This document shows, one piece after another, positions 9,531-18,785 of a stretch of 64,000 nucleotides of DNA. The stretch's first letter is position 1, and the number at the start of each line of letters is the position of its first letter. Source of the stretch: Streptomyces asiaticus (lineage in GTDB: Bacteria > Actinomycetota > Actinomycetes > Streptomycetales > Streptomycetaceae); assembly GCF_018138715.1 (NCBI RefSeq), contig NZ_JAGSHX010000006.1:4030001-4094000 (forward strand). Direction: 5' to 3'. The position numbers and the translations under genes are program-made. The notes under the pieces were generated by a model. The model saw only the letters and a program-made list of their open reading frames with translations. It was not told the origin of the DNA and did not search any database.

Positions 9531-10037
9531 ATGACCGCTGCGCTGTTTTCCAGGGGCAAGGGCCGCCGCGCCGTCACCGCCGCCTGTGCCGTGTCCCTCG
9601 GGCTCGTCGCCCTCTCCGCCTGCGACAAGCCGACCCCGCTGGCAACGGTGACGGTCGGTTCGAACACCGTGACGACCGAGGCGAGCAACGGCTGCTACGG
9701 CGACGGCAAGGACCTGAGCTCGAAGAAGTTCAAGGACTGCCTGTCCGCCAAGCCCGAGAAGACGATCAAGGTGACCTCCGGGGACAAGGTACGGATCGGG
9801 GTGGACCCCGAGATCGCCAAGTCCAGCTGGGGCCTGATCGCCAACAACCCGGTCATGGCCGAGGCGAGCAAGGAGACGTACCGCAGCTTCGACAGCGATA
9901 CGCTCTTCGCCCGGCAGAACCCGCAGACCGGCCAGACCACGCTCGAGAAGAAGGTCACGATCACGGTCGCCGAGCTCGGCAAGAGCAGCCAGGGCGTCAA
10001 GGGCATCTGGCGTTTCACGCTGGAACGGGACTCCTGA
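9531..10037 (+). CDS. DUF2771 family lipoprotein
   Basis: A 168-residue exported lipoprotein. The N-terminus has positive residues (SRGKGRR), a hydrophobic stretch and a lipobox LSAC with the acylated cysteine at about residue 31. The mature part is a small soluble domain (GCYGDGKDLSS, KTIKVTSGDKVRIGVDPE) of the DUF2771 family. It sits just upstream of mqnB in the same orientation, as in other Streptomyces. A TAGCCT box 7 bp before the ATG and the absence of a Shine-Dalgarno sequence suggest a leaderless transcript. Role unknown. Confidence 0.8.
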   Translation: MTAALFSRGKGRRAVTAACAVSLGLVALSACDKPTPLATVTVGSNTVTTEASNGCYGDGKDLSSKKFKDCLSAKPEKTIKVTSGDKVRIGVDPEIAKSSWGLIANNPVMAEASKETYRSFDSDTLFARQNPQTGQTTLEKKVTITVAELGKSSQGVKGIWRFTLERDS

Positions 10038-10161
10038 CGGGACGCTTGGCGGGGCTCCTGACCAGCGCAACTCCGGACGGAGCACCGACGCGCGGGGCCC
10101 GGTCGCACCGGGTCACCGGCCGCGCCGTGACAGGGTTGTGTGTGACAAGGGGGAGTCACCC

Positions 10162-11136
10162 ATGCGCGTACTGATCGTCACGGCCGTACCCGCCGAGCGG
10201 GACGCCGTCGTACGGGGCGTCGGCGCCACCGCCCCCGAGCTGGCCGAACTCCCCGTCCCCGGCGGGATGCTCCACCGGCTGAGCCCGGCGCCGCCCTCCG
10301 GGCCGCCGCTCACCGTGGACGTCCTGGCCGCCGGGGTCGGCCCGGCGGCCGCGGCGGCCGGAACCGCCGCCGCCCTGACCGTGGCCGCGGTCGCCCGCAC
10401 CCCCTACGACCTCGCCGTGTCGGCCGGTATCGGCGGCGGCTTCAGCACCACGCGGCCCGCCGTCACAGCGCCCGCCGTCACAGCGCCCGGAGCCGCGGGG
10501 CCCGAAGCCGCAGGGCCCGAAGCCGCGGGGCCCAGAGGCGCGGCGCCCGAAGCCGCAGGGTCCAGAGGCGCGGCGCCCGGAGCCGCAGGGCCCGAAGCCG
10601 CAGGGTCCAGAGGCGCGGCGCCCGAAGCCGCAGGGTCCAGAGGCGCGGCGCCCGGAGCCGCGGCGACCGCCACCGCCCACCTCGGCTCCGTCGTCGTGGC
10701 CGACGCCATCGTCGCCGCCGACCTGGGCGCCGAGACCCCCGACGGCTTCGCCGCCGTCACCGACCTGGGCTTCGGAACCGTCGAACACCTCCCGCCCGCC
10801 CCGCTCGTCGCCGCCGTCGCCGAGGCGACGGACGCCGTGCGCGGCACCGTGCTCACCGTGTCGACCGTGACCGGGAGCGCCGAACGGGCCGCCGAGCTGC
10901 TGCGCCGCCATCCGCGCGCCGTCGCCGAGGCCATGGAGGGCTTCGGCGTCGCGGAGGCCGCCGCGGCCCAGGCCGTGCCCGCCCTGGAAGTACGGACGGT
11001 CTCCAACGCCGTCGGACCGCGCGACCGCGCGGCCTGGCGGATCGGGGAGGCCCTCGAAGCGCTCACGGGCGCCTTCGCGACCATCGCCCCCCTCCTCGGC
11101 ACCTGGACCTTTGACCCGGAAGGAACCCGGCAGTGA
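10162..11136 (+). CDS. mqnB: Futalosine hydrolase MqnB
   Basis: About 324 residues. It belongs to the nucleoside phosphorylase-like fold and removes the base from futalosine (or aminodeoxyfutalosine) to give dehypoxanthine futalosine in the alternative menaquinone pathway. The fold is visible as MRVLIVTAVPAERDAV, DLAVSAGIGGGF, VVVADAIVAADLGAETPDGF and the late EAMEGFGVAEAA motif that carries the ribose-binding Met-Glu. An in-frame Ala/Pro/Gly repeat (GAAGPEAAG-type units) of about 60 residues is inserted at about 105-168, making the protein longer than the usual 220-250 residues. The ATG is preceded by GGGGGA. Its stop overlaps the start of mqnD. Confidence 0.88.
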   Translation: MRVLIVTAVPAERDAVVRGVGATAPELAELPVPGGMLHRLSPAPPSGPPLTVDVLAAGVGPAAAAAGTAAALTVAAVARTPYDLAVSAGIGGGFSTTRPAVTAPAVTAPGAAGPEAAGPEAAGPRGAAPEAAGSRGAAPGAAGPEAAGSRGAAPEAAGSRGAAPGAAATATAHLGSVVVADAIVAADLGAETPDGFAAVTDLGFGTVEHLPPAPLVAAVAEATDAVRGTVLTVSTVTGSAERAAELLRRHPRAVAEAMEGFGVAEAAAAQAVPALEVRTVSNAVGPRDRAAWRIGEALEALTGAFATIAPLLGTWTFDPEGTRQ

Positions 11137-12047
11137 CTGAGCCCCTGAGCGAGCCCCTGGCTGAGCCTTCAACTGAGCCTTCGACTGAGCCTCTGAAGAT
11201 CGCCTACTCCCCGTGCCCGAACGACACCTTCGTCTTCGACGCCTGGGCCCACGGCCGCGTCCCCGGCGCGCCCGCACTCGATGTCACCTTCGCCGACATC
11301 GACATCACCAACGGGATGGCCGAGCGCGGTGAGTTCGACGTACTGAAGGTGTCGTACGCCGTACTGCCGTGGGTGCTGGACGACTACGCGCTGCTGCCCT
11401 GCGGCGGTGCGCTCGGCCGCGGCTGCGGTCCGCTGGTGCTCACGCGGCAGCCCGGCGCGGGGCAGCCGCTCACCGGCAAGGACCTGGCGGGGAAGACGGT
11501 CGCGGTGCCGAGCGAGCGTTCGACCGCGTATCTGCTCTTCCGGCTGTGGGCCGCCGCCGAGGTGCCGGGCGGGGTCGGCGAGATCAAGGTGCTGCCGTTC
11601 CACGCGATCATGCCCGCGGTGCGGGACGGCGAGGTCGACGCCGGGCTCGTCATCCACGAGGCCCGGTTCACCTATCAGAATTACGGGCTGCACTGCCTGG
11701 CTGACATGGGCGAGCACTGGGAGCAGACCACCGGACTCCCGATCCCGCTCGGCGCGATCATCGCCAAGCGCTCACTGGGCACCGAACGGCTGCGGGAGCT
11801 CGCCGACGCCGCCCGGACATCGGTGCGGATGGCCTGGGACGACCCGGAGGCGTCGCGGGCGTATGTCCTGGAGCACGCCCAGGAGATGGACCCGTCCGTC
11901 GCCGATCAGCACATCGGACTGTACGTCAACGAGTTCACCGCCGACCTCGGCGAGAGCGGCTACGCCGCGGTGCGCGGGCTGCTGACCCGCGCGGCGGCCG
12001 AGGGGCTGGTGCCGCCCCTCGGCCCCGGGGCGCTGGACGCGGTCTGA
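11133..12047 (+). CDS. mqnD: 1,4-dihydroxy-6-naphthoate synthase MqnD
   Basis: 304 residues. It converts cyclic dehypoxanthine futalosine to 1,4-dihydroxy-6-naphthoate, a late step of the futalosine route to menaquinone. The family signature SPCPNDTFVFDAW is near residue 25, followed by DVTFADIDITN and DVLKVSYA; the periplasmic-binding-protein-like fold is typical. The GTG start overlaps the mqnB stop as GTGA, so the two are translationally coupled. The first 20 residues are a short repeat (EPLxEP/STEPSTEP) not found in most homologues. Confidence 0.92.
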   Translation: MTEPLSEPLAEPSTEPSTEPLKIAYSPCPNDTFVFDAWAHGRVPGAPALDVTFADIDITNGMAERGEFDVLKVSYAVLPWVLDDYALLPCGGALGRGCGPLVLTRQPGAGQPLTGKDLAGKTVAVPSERSTAYLLFRLWAAAEVPGGVGEIKVLPFHAIMPAVRDGEVDAGLVIHEARFTYQNYGLHCLADMGEHWEQTTGLPIPLGAIIAKRSLGTERLRELADAARTSVRMAWDDPEASRAYVLEHAQEMDPSVADQHIGLYVNEFTADLGESGYAAVRGLLTRAAAEGLVPPLGPGALDAV

Positions 12048-12184
12048 CGCCTCGGCACGTGGTCATACGCCAAGCGGAGCCGGACGGGTATCCATCCGGC
12101 TCCGCTGACGGGATGTCGTATGTGCCGATGCATGCCGAGCCGCTCAGGTCGAACTCGGCCCGGACTCAGCCCAGGCTCAGGTCA

Positions 12185-12324
12185 GACGTCGAGGGCCAGA
12201 CGCCGAAGGTCAGACGTCGAGCGTCAGACACCGAGGATCAGACGCCGAGGATCAGACGCCGAGGATCAGACATCGAGGATCAGGCACCGAGGATCAGACG
12301 CCGAGGATCAGACGTCGAGGGTCA
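12185..12324. repeat. 14-bp tandem repeat (10 copies) seeded at the csp stop codon
   Basis: Ten copies of a 14-bp unit (consensus gacgccgaggatca) run without a gap from 12185 to 12324. The next, diverged copy is the coding 3' end of the neighbouring cold-shock gene, whose stop codon TGA (12322-12324) is the final triplet of the array. The period is not a multiple of three. The remaining bases from 12048 to 12184 hold no gene. Confidence 0.9.
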
Positions 12325-12705
12325 GACGTCGAGCTGGTCGGCCACCGCTCGCAGCATGCCCGCGATCTTGTGGCCATGTGCCTTGTCCGGATAACGGCCG
12401 CGCTCCAGCTGCTGCGTCACATTCTCCAGCAGGGTGGTCAGATCCTGGACAATGGACGCCAGCTCATCAGGCTTGCGGCGCTGGGCGGCCGCCACGGAGG
12501 GAGTCGGATCGAGAACGGTGACGGACAATGCCTGATCCCCGCGATTTCCGGCCACCACGCCGAATTCCACGCGCTGCCCCGGCTTCAGTGAGTCGACGCC
12601 TTCCGGAAGCACCGACGAGTGAACGAAGACGTCGCCACCGTCATCGCGGGAGAGAAAGCCAAAGCCCTTCTCACTGTTGAACCACTTGACCTTGCCGGTA
12701 GGCAC
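12322..12705 (-). CDS. Cold-shock domain protein with C-terminal extension
   Basis: 127 residues. The first 67 form a cold-shock (OB-fold) RNA/single-stranded DNA-binding domain with RNP1 KGFGFL and RNP2 DVFVHSS. A helical tail of about 55 residues follows ([20 protein letters not shown]), a form common in Streptomyces. The start is a GTG ([14 protein letters not shown]). The extra tail distinguishes it from the 67-residue canonical CSP encoded at 42 kb. Confidence 0.9.
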   Translation of the reverse strand: MPTGKVKWFNSEKGFGFLSRDDGGDVFVHSSVLPEGVDSLKPGQRVEFGVVAGNRGDQALSVTVLDPTPSVAAAQRRKPDELASIVQDLTTLLENVTQQLERGRYPDKAHGHKIAGMLRAVADQLDV

Positions 12706-12872
12706 GTCTGTCTCGTCCTCGTCGCTCGTCGGAAAACACGGAAAAACAGCTCTCGATAGCACTACAGCGGGTCGTAAGACCCGCCACCACAAGGCTAATG
12801 GTCCCGAGCCTGGTGACAAGACGTACCCGGGCGGTTCCTATGCGCGCTCTGGCACGGATCTACCCTGGTCCG

Positions 12873-13181
12873 GTGAGTAATGAAACCCCGCACCGCGGCG
12901 GCTCCCCCAGCCACCCCCGAGAGGCGCCCCTTCCCGGCGACCGGCTCATCCGGTCCGGCGTCATCGTCTTCGCCATCGGAGCGGTGGCCACGCTCGTCAC
13001 CGTCGCGCCGCTTTTCCTGGGCGCGGACCCACTGCCTTCGGTGGCGTACTTCGTATGCATGCTGATGGGCGTCGGCTTCGCCCTCGCCGCCGTCGGTCTG
13101 CTGCGCTCCATCGCGGCACAGCGGCGGGAGGCCGCGGCGGCCGCCCAGGTGTCACAGCCGCCCGTACCGCCGTCCGGGTGA
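12873..13181 (+). CDS. Small two-helix membrane protein
   Basis: About 102 residues starting at a GTG (VSNETPHRGG). Two hydrophobic helices span about residues 28-50 (VIVFAIGAVATLVTVAPLFL) and 57-78 (VAYFVCMLMGVGFALAAVGL), followed by a charged Arg/Ala-rich C-tail. I do not recognise a named family; similar proteins sit next to the cold-shock gene in other Streptomyces. Function unknown. Confidence 0.65.
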   Translation: MSNETPHRGGSPSHPREAPLPGDRLIRSGVIVFAIGAVATLVTVAPLFLGADPLPSVAYFVCMLMGVGFALAAVGLLRSIAAQRREAAAAAQVSQPPVPPSG

Positions 13182-13250
13182 ACCGGGTGCATCGGGTGAA
13201 CCGGCCGAGCTCGTGAGCTCGTGAACACGTGAGCTCGTGAGCTGGGCGGG

Positions 13251-13883
13251 TCAGCCCGCCGTGCGATCACCTATGTAGCCCGACAGCCAGGCCGGGAACG
13301 CCGTCAGATCGTCCAGCACGACATCCGCGCCGGCCGCGAGCAGCTCGTCCACCGCGCAGGGTCCGGTGGCGACCGCCACGGAGAGCGCACCGGCCGTACG
13401 GGCGCCCCGGACGTCACCCGTGTGGTCCCCGACATACACCGTCGCCCCGTACTCCCGCAGCGCCTCCGCCTTGGCCTCGGCCCACAGCCAGCCGATGACC
13501 GCGTCCGCCTCGATGCCCAGATGGCTCAGGTGCAGCTTGGCGTTGGGCTCGTGCTTCGCGGTGACGACGATGGCCCGGCCGCCCGCCCGCCGCACGGTCT
13601 CGATCGCCTCCCGCGCCCCCTTCATGGCCGGGGTGGGCGCGATCGCGTACTCCGGGTAGAGCTCGCGGTAGAGCTCGCCCACCTCCTCCACGCGCTCATC
13701 GGGGAACCAGTGCACCAGCTCCTGCTCCAGCGGCGGGCCGAGCCGGGTGATGGCGAGGTCGGAGTCGATGTAGGTGCCGGTCCGTGCCGAAAGCGCCTCG
13801 TACGCCGCCTTGATGCCCGGCCGGGAGTCGATGAGGGTCATGTCGAGGTCGAAGCCGACGGTGGGAGCGGAGTGCGAAGACAT
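13251..13883 (-). CDS. HAD-family hydrolase
   Basis: About 210 residues of the haloacid dehalogenase superfamily with a phosphoglycolate-phosphatase-like helical cap. Motif I is GFDLDMTLIDS (nucleophile Asp at about residue 13), motif II is AIVVTAKHE, and motif III/IV is VYVGDHTGDVRGA. It probably dephosphorylates a small phosphometabolite. ATG 13883 is used; ATG 13892 three codons upstream is possible. It diverges from the iron-importer operon with an iron box between them. Confidence 0.82.
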   Translation of the reverse strand: MSSHSAPTVGFDLDMTLIDSRPGIKAAYEALSARTGTYIDSDLAITRLGPPLEQELVHWFPDERVEEVGELYRELYPEYAIAPTPAMKGAREAIETVRRAGGRAIVVTAKHEPNAKLHLSHLGIEADAVIGWLWAEAKAEALREYGATVYVGDHTGDVRGARTAGALSVAVATGPCAVDELLAAGADVVLDDLTAFPAWLSGYIGDRTAG

Positions 13884-13911
13884 ACCCGCCATTGTGCCTT
13901 GGCCCACCCCA

Positions 13912-13930
13912 TACACTTAGCCTCGCCTAA
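13912..13930 (-). promoter_or_regulatory. Iron box (DmdR/IdeR-type operator)
   Basis: On the minus strand the 19-mer reads TTAGGCGAGGCTAAGTGTA, matching 13 of 19 positions of the DmdR/IdeR iron box TTAGGTTAGGCTAACCTAA, with the first half and centre best conserved. It lies 29 bp before the ATG of the first FecCD permease, where iron-loaded repressor would block transcription of the importer. The assignment rests on the match plus the function of the downstream genes. Confidence 0.6.
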
Positions 13931-13958
13931 CTTCGTAGCCGACGAGCGAACGGACGCG

Positions 13959-15053
13959 ATGACCGCCGACCGGACCAGCAACCGCCCTCCCAGAGCCCCC
14001 CTGGTCCGCACCTCCCCGGTCCACACCTCTCCCGTACGCACCTCTCCCGTACGCACCTCCCTGGTCCGCCGCCGCCTCGGCTGGACGGCCGCGGCCGTTG
14101 TCGCCCTGCTGCTCGCGGTCCTGCTGAGCCTCGCCGTGGGCAGCCGCCAGATCGCGCCGAGCGCGGTCCTGGACGCGCTGCTGCACGGCGGTTCCAGCGA
14201 CGCCGCCGACATCGTGCGGTCCCTGCGGCTGCCACGCACCCTCATCGGGCTGATGGTCGGCGCGGCGCTCGCCATGGCGGGCACCGTCATGCAGGGCGTC
14301 ACCCGCAACCCGATCGCCGACCCCGGCATCCTCGGCATCAGCCAGGGCGCGTCGGTGGGCGTGGTGCTCGCGATCGCCTTCGCCGGGGTGCACACCCTCA
14401 GCGGCTATGTCTGGTTCGCCTTCGCGGGCGCGGGGGTGGCGTCGGTCGCCGTCTACGCCATCGCCACCAGCGGGCGGGGCGGCGCTACCCCGGTCAAGCT
14501 CGCGCTCTCCGGTGCCGCGATCAACGCGCTGCTGGTGTCCGTGACGACGGGCGTGCTGACGACGAAGGCGGCGGCCCTGGATGAGTTCCGCTTCTGGCAG
14601 ATCGGCTCGCTCGCCGGGCGGGACACCGGGATCGTCGGCCAGATCTGGCCGTTCCTGCTGGTCGGCACGGTGCTGGTGATCGCGGTGGCACGCGGTCTGG
14701 ACGCGCTGGCACTCGGCGAGGACGTCGCGAAGGGGCTCGGCCAGAACGTGGCGGTCGTACGGATCGTCGCCGCCCTCGGCGCCACGATCCTCACCGGCGT
14801 CGGGGTCGCCGCCGCCGGTCCGCTCGCGTTCATCGGCCTCGCGATCCCCCATATCGCCCGCGCGGTCGTCGGCACCGACCACCGCTGGGTGCTGCCGATG
14901 GCCGCCCTGATCGGCCCGGTGATGCTGCTGGTCTCGGATGTGGTGGGCCGAGTCGTCTTCCCGCCGAGCGAGGTCCCGGCGGGCGTGATGACGGCGCTGA
15001 TCGGGGTGCCGTTCCTGGTCACGCTGGTGCGCCGGAAGGCGGTGGCCGCGTGA
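13959..15053 (+). CDS. FecCD-family iron-siderophore ABC permease (first subunit)
   Basis: 364 residues with about nine membrane helices and the BtuC/FecCD signature: RSLRLPRTLIGLMVGAALA, QGVTRNPIADPGILGISQGA and, near the C-terminus, GPLAFIGLAIPHIAR. It would form a heterodimeric channel with the next gene product and import ferric siderophores. A repeat (VRTSPVHTSPVRTSPVRTS) fills the N-terminal cytoplasmic part. The stop overlaps the following GTG start. No substrate-binding lipoprotein is encoded in this cluster, so the importer must use one encoded elsewhere. Confidence 0.9.
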   Translation: MTADRTSNRPPRAPLVRTSPVHTSPVRTSPVRTSLVRRRLGWTAAAVVALLLAVLLSLAVGSRQIAPSAVLDALLHGGSSDAADIVRSLRLPRTLIGLMVGAALAMAGTVMQGVTRNPIADPGILGISQGASVGVVLAIAFAGVHTLSGYVWFAFAGAGVASVAVYAIATSGRGGATPVKLALSGAAINALLVSVTTGVLTTKAAALDEFRFWQIGSLAGRDTGIVGQIWPFLLVGTVLVIAVARGLDALALGEDVAKGLGQNVAVVRIVAALGATILTGVGVAAAGPLAFIGLAIPHIARAVVGTDHRWVLPMAALIGPVMLLVSDVVGRVVFPPSEVPAGVMTALIGVPFLVTLVRRKAVAA

Positions 15054-16231
15054 CGGCGATGGAGAGCCACACCGTCCGCCCGGGGGGCCGCCCGGGGGTC
15101 CGCCCGGGGATCCGCCCGGGGGTCCGCCCGGCCGGGTACGGGCTGATCCGCATCAGGAGCAATGGGCGTGGCGGGCGAGGCGGGCGTGGCGGACATGGCG
15201 GATCGTTCCTGCTGCATCGCCGCTCGGCCCTTGTCGCGATCGGGCTGGCCCTGGCCACCGCCGCAGTCTGCGTGGCGTATCTGTGCGTCGGCGAGAGCTT
15301 CGTCGCCCCCGCCGACGCCGTGCGGGCCGTCCTGCACACCCAGTGGGGCCTCGGACCGGCCACCCCGAACGACCTCGTCGTCGGCACGCTGCGGCTGCCC
15401 CGGATGACGCTCGGCCTGATGGTCGGCGCCGCCTTCGGCATCGCGGGCGCGCTGATCCAGACGGTGGCCCGCAACCCCCTCGCGAGCCCCGACATCATCG
15501 GCGTCAGCCAGGGCGCGAGCGCGGTGACCGTGGGCGCGATGACCTACGGGGTCAGCTCCTACGCCGTCCTGCCGTACCTCTCCGTCCTCGGCGGTCTCGC
15601 CGCCGCCGCGCTGGTGTACGTCTTCGCCTGGCGCGGCGGGCTCCAGGCGGCCCGCTTCGTGCTCATCGGCATCGGCTTCGCCGTCGCGCTGCGCTCGATC
15701 ACCCATCTCTTCCTGACCAAGGGCGACTATCTCGTGGCCCAGCAGGCGAAGGTGTGGATGACCGGTTCGCTCAACGGACGCGGCTGGGCCGAGGCCGCTC
15801 CGCTCGGCTGGGCGCTGCTGGTGCTGCTGCCCGGTGTGCTGTGGGCGGCGCGGGCACAGCGCACGGTGTCCATGGACGACGACACGGCGACCGCGCTGGG
15901 CGTACGGCTCGGACGGGTGCGGTTGGGCCTGGTGGCCCTCGGCGTCGTACTCGCGTCCATGGCGACGGGCGCGGCCGGCCCGGTGGACTTCGTGGCGCTG
16001 CTCGCCCCGCAGATCGCCCGCCGGATGACCCGGACCGCCCAGATCCCGCTGCTGTGCTCGGCCCTGACCGGAGCATTCATCGTCGTCACCGCCGATCTGC
16101 TGGCCCGCAAGCTGTTCGCGCCGACCGAACTGCCGGTGGGTGTGCTGACGGCCGCGGTCGGCGCCCCGTATCTGATCCACCTGCTGCTGTCTTCCGGGGG
16201 ACGCGGCCGTAAGGGAGGCACCGCCGCATGA
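15050..16231 (+). CDS. FecCD-family iron-siderophore ABC permease (second subunit)
   Basis: 393 residues, the partner permease. Family motifs are [38 protein letters not shown] and [17 protein letters not shown]. The GTG start overlaps the preceding stop as GTGA, indicating coupled translation. The first 50 residues are low-complexity Arg/Gly/Pro ([16 protein letters not shown]), again from short DNA repeats. Its stop overlaps the ATG of the ATPase gene. Confidence 0.9.
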   Translation: MTAMESHTVRPGGRPGVRPGIRPGVRPAGYGLIRIRSNGRGGRGGRGGHGGSFLLHRRSALVAIGLALATAAVCVAYLCVGESFVAPADAVRAVLHTQWGLGPATPNDLVVGTLRLPRMTLGLMVGAAFGIAGALIQTVARNPLASPDIIGVSQGASAVTVGAMTYGVSSYAVLPYLSVLGGLAAAALVYVFAWRGGLQAARFVLIGIGFAVALRSITHLFLTKGDYLVAQQAKVWMTGSLNGRGWAEAAPLGWALLVLLPGVLWAARAQRTVSMDDDTATALGVRLGRVRLGLVALGVVLASMATGAAGPVDFVALLAPQIARRMTRTAQIPLLCSALTGAFIVVTADLLARKLFAPTELPVGVLTAAVGAPYLIHLLLSSGGRGRKGGTAA

Positions 16232-17223
16232 CCGCTTCGGCGTCCACAACGGGAACGAGCCCGGAGACCGGTCCGGCGGAGACCAGTCCGGCGGAGACCA
16301 GTCCGGCGGAGGCCGGTCCGGACGAGACCGGTCCGGCGGAGACCGCTTCCGCGAACCGACCGGACCGGCCGGACGGGCCGGACGGGCCGGACGGGCCGGA
16401 CGGGCCGGACGGGCCCTGTCGGCCGAACCGGCTCACCGCACGCGAGCTGACCCTGGCCTACGAGGACCGCACCGTCGTGGACGGGCTGGACCTGGACATA
16501 CCCGACGGCGAGGTCACGGTCATCGTCGGCCCCAACGCCTGCGGCAAGTCCACCCTGCTGCGCGCCCTCGGGCGGCTGCTGCGGCCGCGCGGCGGCGCAG
16601 TGCTCCTCGACGGCACGGATCTCGCGCGCATCCCGACGAAGAAGATCGCCCAGTCCGTGGGGCTGCTTCCACAGACCCCGGTCGCGCCCGAGGCGATCAC
16701 CGTCGCCGATCTCGTCTCCCGTGGCCGCCAGCCGCATCAGCGGTGGTGGCAGCAGTGGTCGGAGGACGACGAACGGGCCGTCACGGACGCCATGGAGCGC
16801 ACGGACGTGACGGCGCTCGCCGACCGCCCGGTGGACGAGCTGTCGGGCGGGCAGCGGCAGCGCGTATGGATCGCGATGGCGCTCGCGCAGGAGACCGATC
16901 TGCTGCTGCTGGACGAGCCGACGACGTACCTGGACATCTCCCACCAGGTGGAGGTGCTGGACCTGGTGCGCCAGCTCAACCACGAACGCGGCCGTACGGT
17001 CGTCGCCGTCCTCCACGACCTCAACCAGGCGGCCCGCTACGCCGACCATCTGATCGCGATGAAGGGCGGCAGCATCGTGGCACGCGGCCGCCCGGGGGAC
17101 ATCGTCACGGCCGATCTGGTGCACGAGGTCTTCGGCCTCGACTCGGTGGTCGTCCCGGACCCGGTGACCGGCAGCCCCCTGGTCGTCCCGGGCACGCCTT
17201 GGCAGGCCGCCGAGCAAGACTGA
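16228..17223 (+). CDS. Iron-siderophore ABC transporter ATPase (FepC/FecE type)
   Basis: 331 residues. After an unusual 70-residue N-terminal extension made of PAETS and GPD repeats, a canonical ABC ATPase follows: Walker [10 protein letters not shown] at about 104-112, Q-loop LLPQTPV, signature [17 protein letters not shown], Walker B LLLLDEPT and switch His in [16 protein letters not shown] overlap with the second permease completes a three-gene operon. The extension is absent from typical FepC proteins of about 270 residues. Confidence 0.92.
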   Translation: MTASASTTGTSPETGPAETSPAETSPAEAGPDETGPAETASANRPDRPDGPDGPDGPDGPDGPCRPNRLTARELTLAYEDRTVVDGLDLDIPDGEVTVIVGPNACGKSTLLRALGRLLRPRGGAVLLDGTDLARIPTKKIAQSVGLLPQTPVAPEAITVADLVSRGRQPHQRWWQQWSEDDERAVTDAMERTDVTALADRPVDELSGGQRQRVWIAMALAQETDLLLLDEPTTYLDISHQVEVLDLVRQLNHERGRTVVAVLHDLNQAARYADHLIAMKGGSIVARGRPGDIVTADLVHEVFGLDSVVVPDPVTGSPLVVPGTPWQAAEQD

Positions 17224-17303
17224 CCGCAAGACGCTTACGCGCCCGGCGTCAGCCCTTGCGCCTCGCCGCCCCGGCGTTCAGCCCTTGCGCCTTGCCCCGG
17301 CGT

Positions 17304-18599
17304 TCAGCCCTTGCGCCTCGCGGCGCGCCAGAGGAGGAACAGCACCGAGGCGATGGCCGCGCCCCGGACGACGTAGGGCCAGGTCTCGGTCAGGGCGTCC
17401 TTCCAGCCGTGTTCGGGGATCGGCTCGCCCCACTTGTGGTCGGCTCGGCCGTACAGCCAGATCGCGGCCCCGGCCACGACCAGGCCGGGCATGCCCAGCG
17501 CCGCCCACTTCGCCTCGGCCGGGGAGCGGCGGTAGGTGCTGTAGTACGCGATCACCCAGCCGAACGCGATCGGGATGATGTTGCCCAGGGCGGCGCCCGC
17601 CACGAGGAGCCCGACCGCCACCAGCAGCACCGGGCCGAGCCCGGACAGCCAGGTGGGGACGCCGCTCCCGCCCGCGGGCTGACCGGCGGCCTTACCCGCC
17701 TTACCGGGCCCGAGCAGTACGCGGCGCAGCCCGCCGCGCTGCTTGCCCCCGGCCTCCGCCTTCTTGGCCTCAGCCTTCGCCTTCGCCTCCGCGGCGGCCT
17801 CGGCCTCGGCTGCCTCGGCCTCAGCCGCCGCCTTCGCCTCGGCCTCCCGCCGCTCCTGGCGCTCCTGCTCGGCCGACTTGCCCTTACCGAGCAGTTCGGG
17901 GATCTCGATCCCGCCGGTGAACCCCTCGACCGCGCCGTACTGCGCGTCACGCTGCTCGGGCTGGGCGAACGGGCCCGGCTCGACGTGCCACCAGTCCATG
18001 TCGGACTCGCGCGGGCCCAGTTCGTCCTCGCCCGCGAGGTGCGGCGGCGAGGCGGCATTGGACGGGGGCGGGGCGGGGGTGGCGGGCCTCGGCTTGATCA
18101 GGGAGGGGGTGCCGTCGCCCGGGGTGTGGTTGGCGGGGCCGTTCCCGTTCCGGTCGTTCCCGTTCCGGCCGGTGCCGGGCGCCCCCGGGGCGTCCTCCTC
18201 GCGCGGGGCGGGCACCTTACCGGTGAGACCGCTGCTCTTGGCGAGCCCGGCCAGCTTGTCGCGGGCCGCCCGCGCCGCCCCGGCGGCTCCCCGTGGCGAC
18301 GCGCCGCCGCCCGCACCGCCGCCCCCCGTACTGGGCCCACCACCCATTCCCCCCGATCCCGGATCGGGGCCTCGGCCACCCGCGGCGGCCACCACATCGG
18401 CCGGTGAGCCCAGCTTGGACAGGATCCGCTTCACCCCGGCCGGGCTGTCCGCCCCTCCGGTGGCCCGGCGATGGTCGATATCGGCACGGAGTCCGGAGAC
18501 CAGCCGCATACGTTCACCGGACGACAGACCTTGTTGCTGAGCCAGGTCCCCGACACGGCTCAGATAGTCGTAGACGAGCTTCTCGCTCTCGATCCCCAC
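17304..18599 (-). CDS. Membrane protein with conserved N-terminal helical domain
   Basis: About 431 residues. The N-terminus (ESEKLVYDYLSRVGDLAQ to about residue 65) resembles the short helical domain found before membrane regions in Streptomyces DUF1700/HAAS-like proteins. A long disordered Gly/Pro-rich middle follows, then an Ala/Glu/Lys coiled-coil-like run at about 240-285 (EAEAKAAAEAEAAEAEAAAE), then four C-terminal membrane helices at about 315-425. The start GTG 18599 has AGGGG five bases upstream. Function unknown; the gene is convergent with the ABC operon. Confidence 0.7.
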   Translation of the reverse strand: MGIESEKLVYDYLSRVGDLAQQQGLSSGERMRLVSGLRADIDHRRATGGADSPAGVKRILSKLGSPADVVAAAGGRGPDPGSGGMGGGPSTGGGGAGGGASPRGAAGAARAARDKLAGLAKSSGLTGKVPAPREEDAPGAPGTGRNGNDRNGNGPANHTPGDGTPSLIKPRPATPAPPPSNAASPPHLAGEDELGPRESDMDWWHVEPGPFAQPEQRDAQYGAVEGFTGGIEIPELLGKGKSAEQERQERREAEAKAAAEAEAAEAEAAAEAKAKAEAKKAEAGGKQRGGLRRVLLGPGKAGKAAGQPAGGSGVPTWLSGLGPVLLVAVGLLVAGAALGNIIPIAFGWVIAYYSTYRRSPAEAKWAALGMPGLVVAGAAIWLYGRADHKWGEPIPEHGWKDALTETWPYVVRGAAIASVLFLLWRAARRKG

Positions 18600-18785
18600 C
18601 AAGACCCCTGAGTATGCGCACCGTCGGCGTATCAGTCGGCTCCGACGGTACCGCGCGGAACCGGAATCCCGCCGCATCCCCTCCGTCCCGCACCCCGCGG
18701 GTACTGTGGATCGAATGAGCAGTTCATGGAATCGAGAGGGCTGACATGCCCGAAGAGACCAGCTCGCGCAACCGGGAGGCATGAG

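Noticed and set aside
9645..9665. TΨC-like ggttcgaac as part of a tRNA
   Set aside because: It lies inside the DUF2771 reading frame and no acceptor or anticodon stem surrounds it; no tRNA was found in the window.
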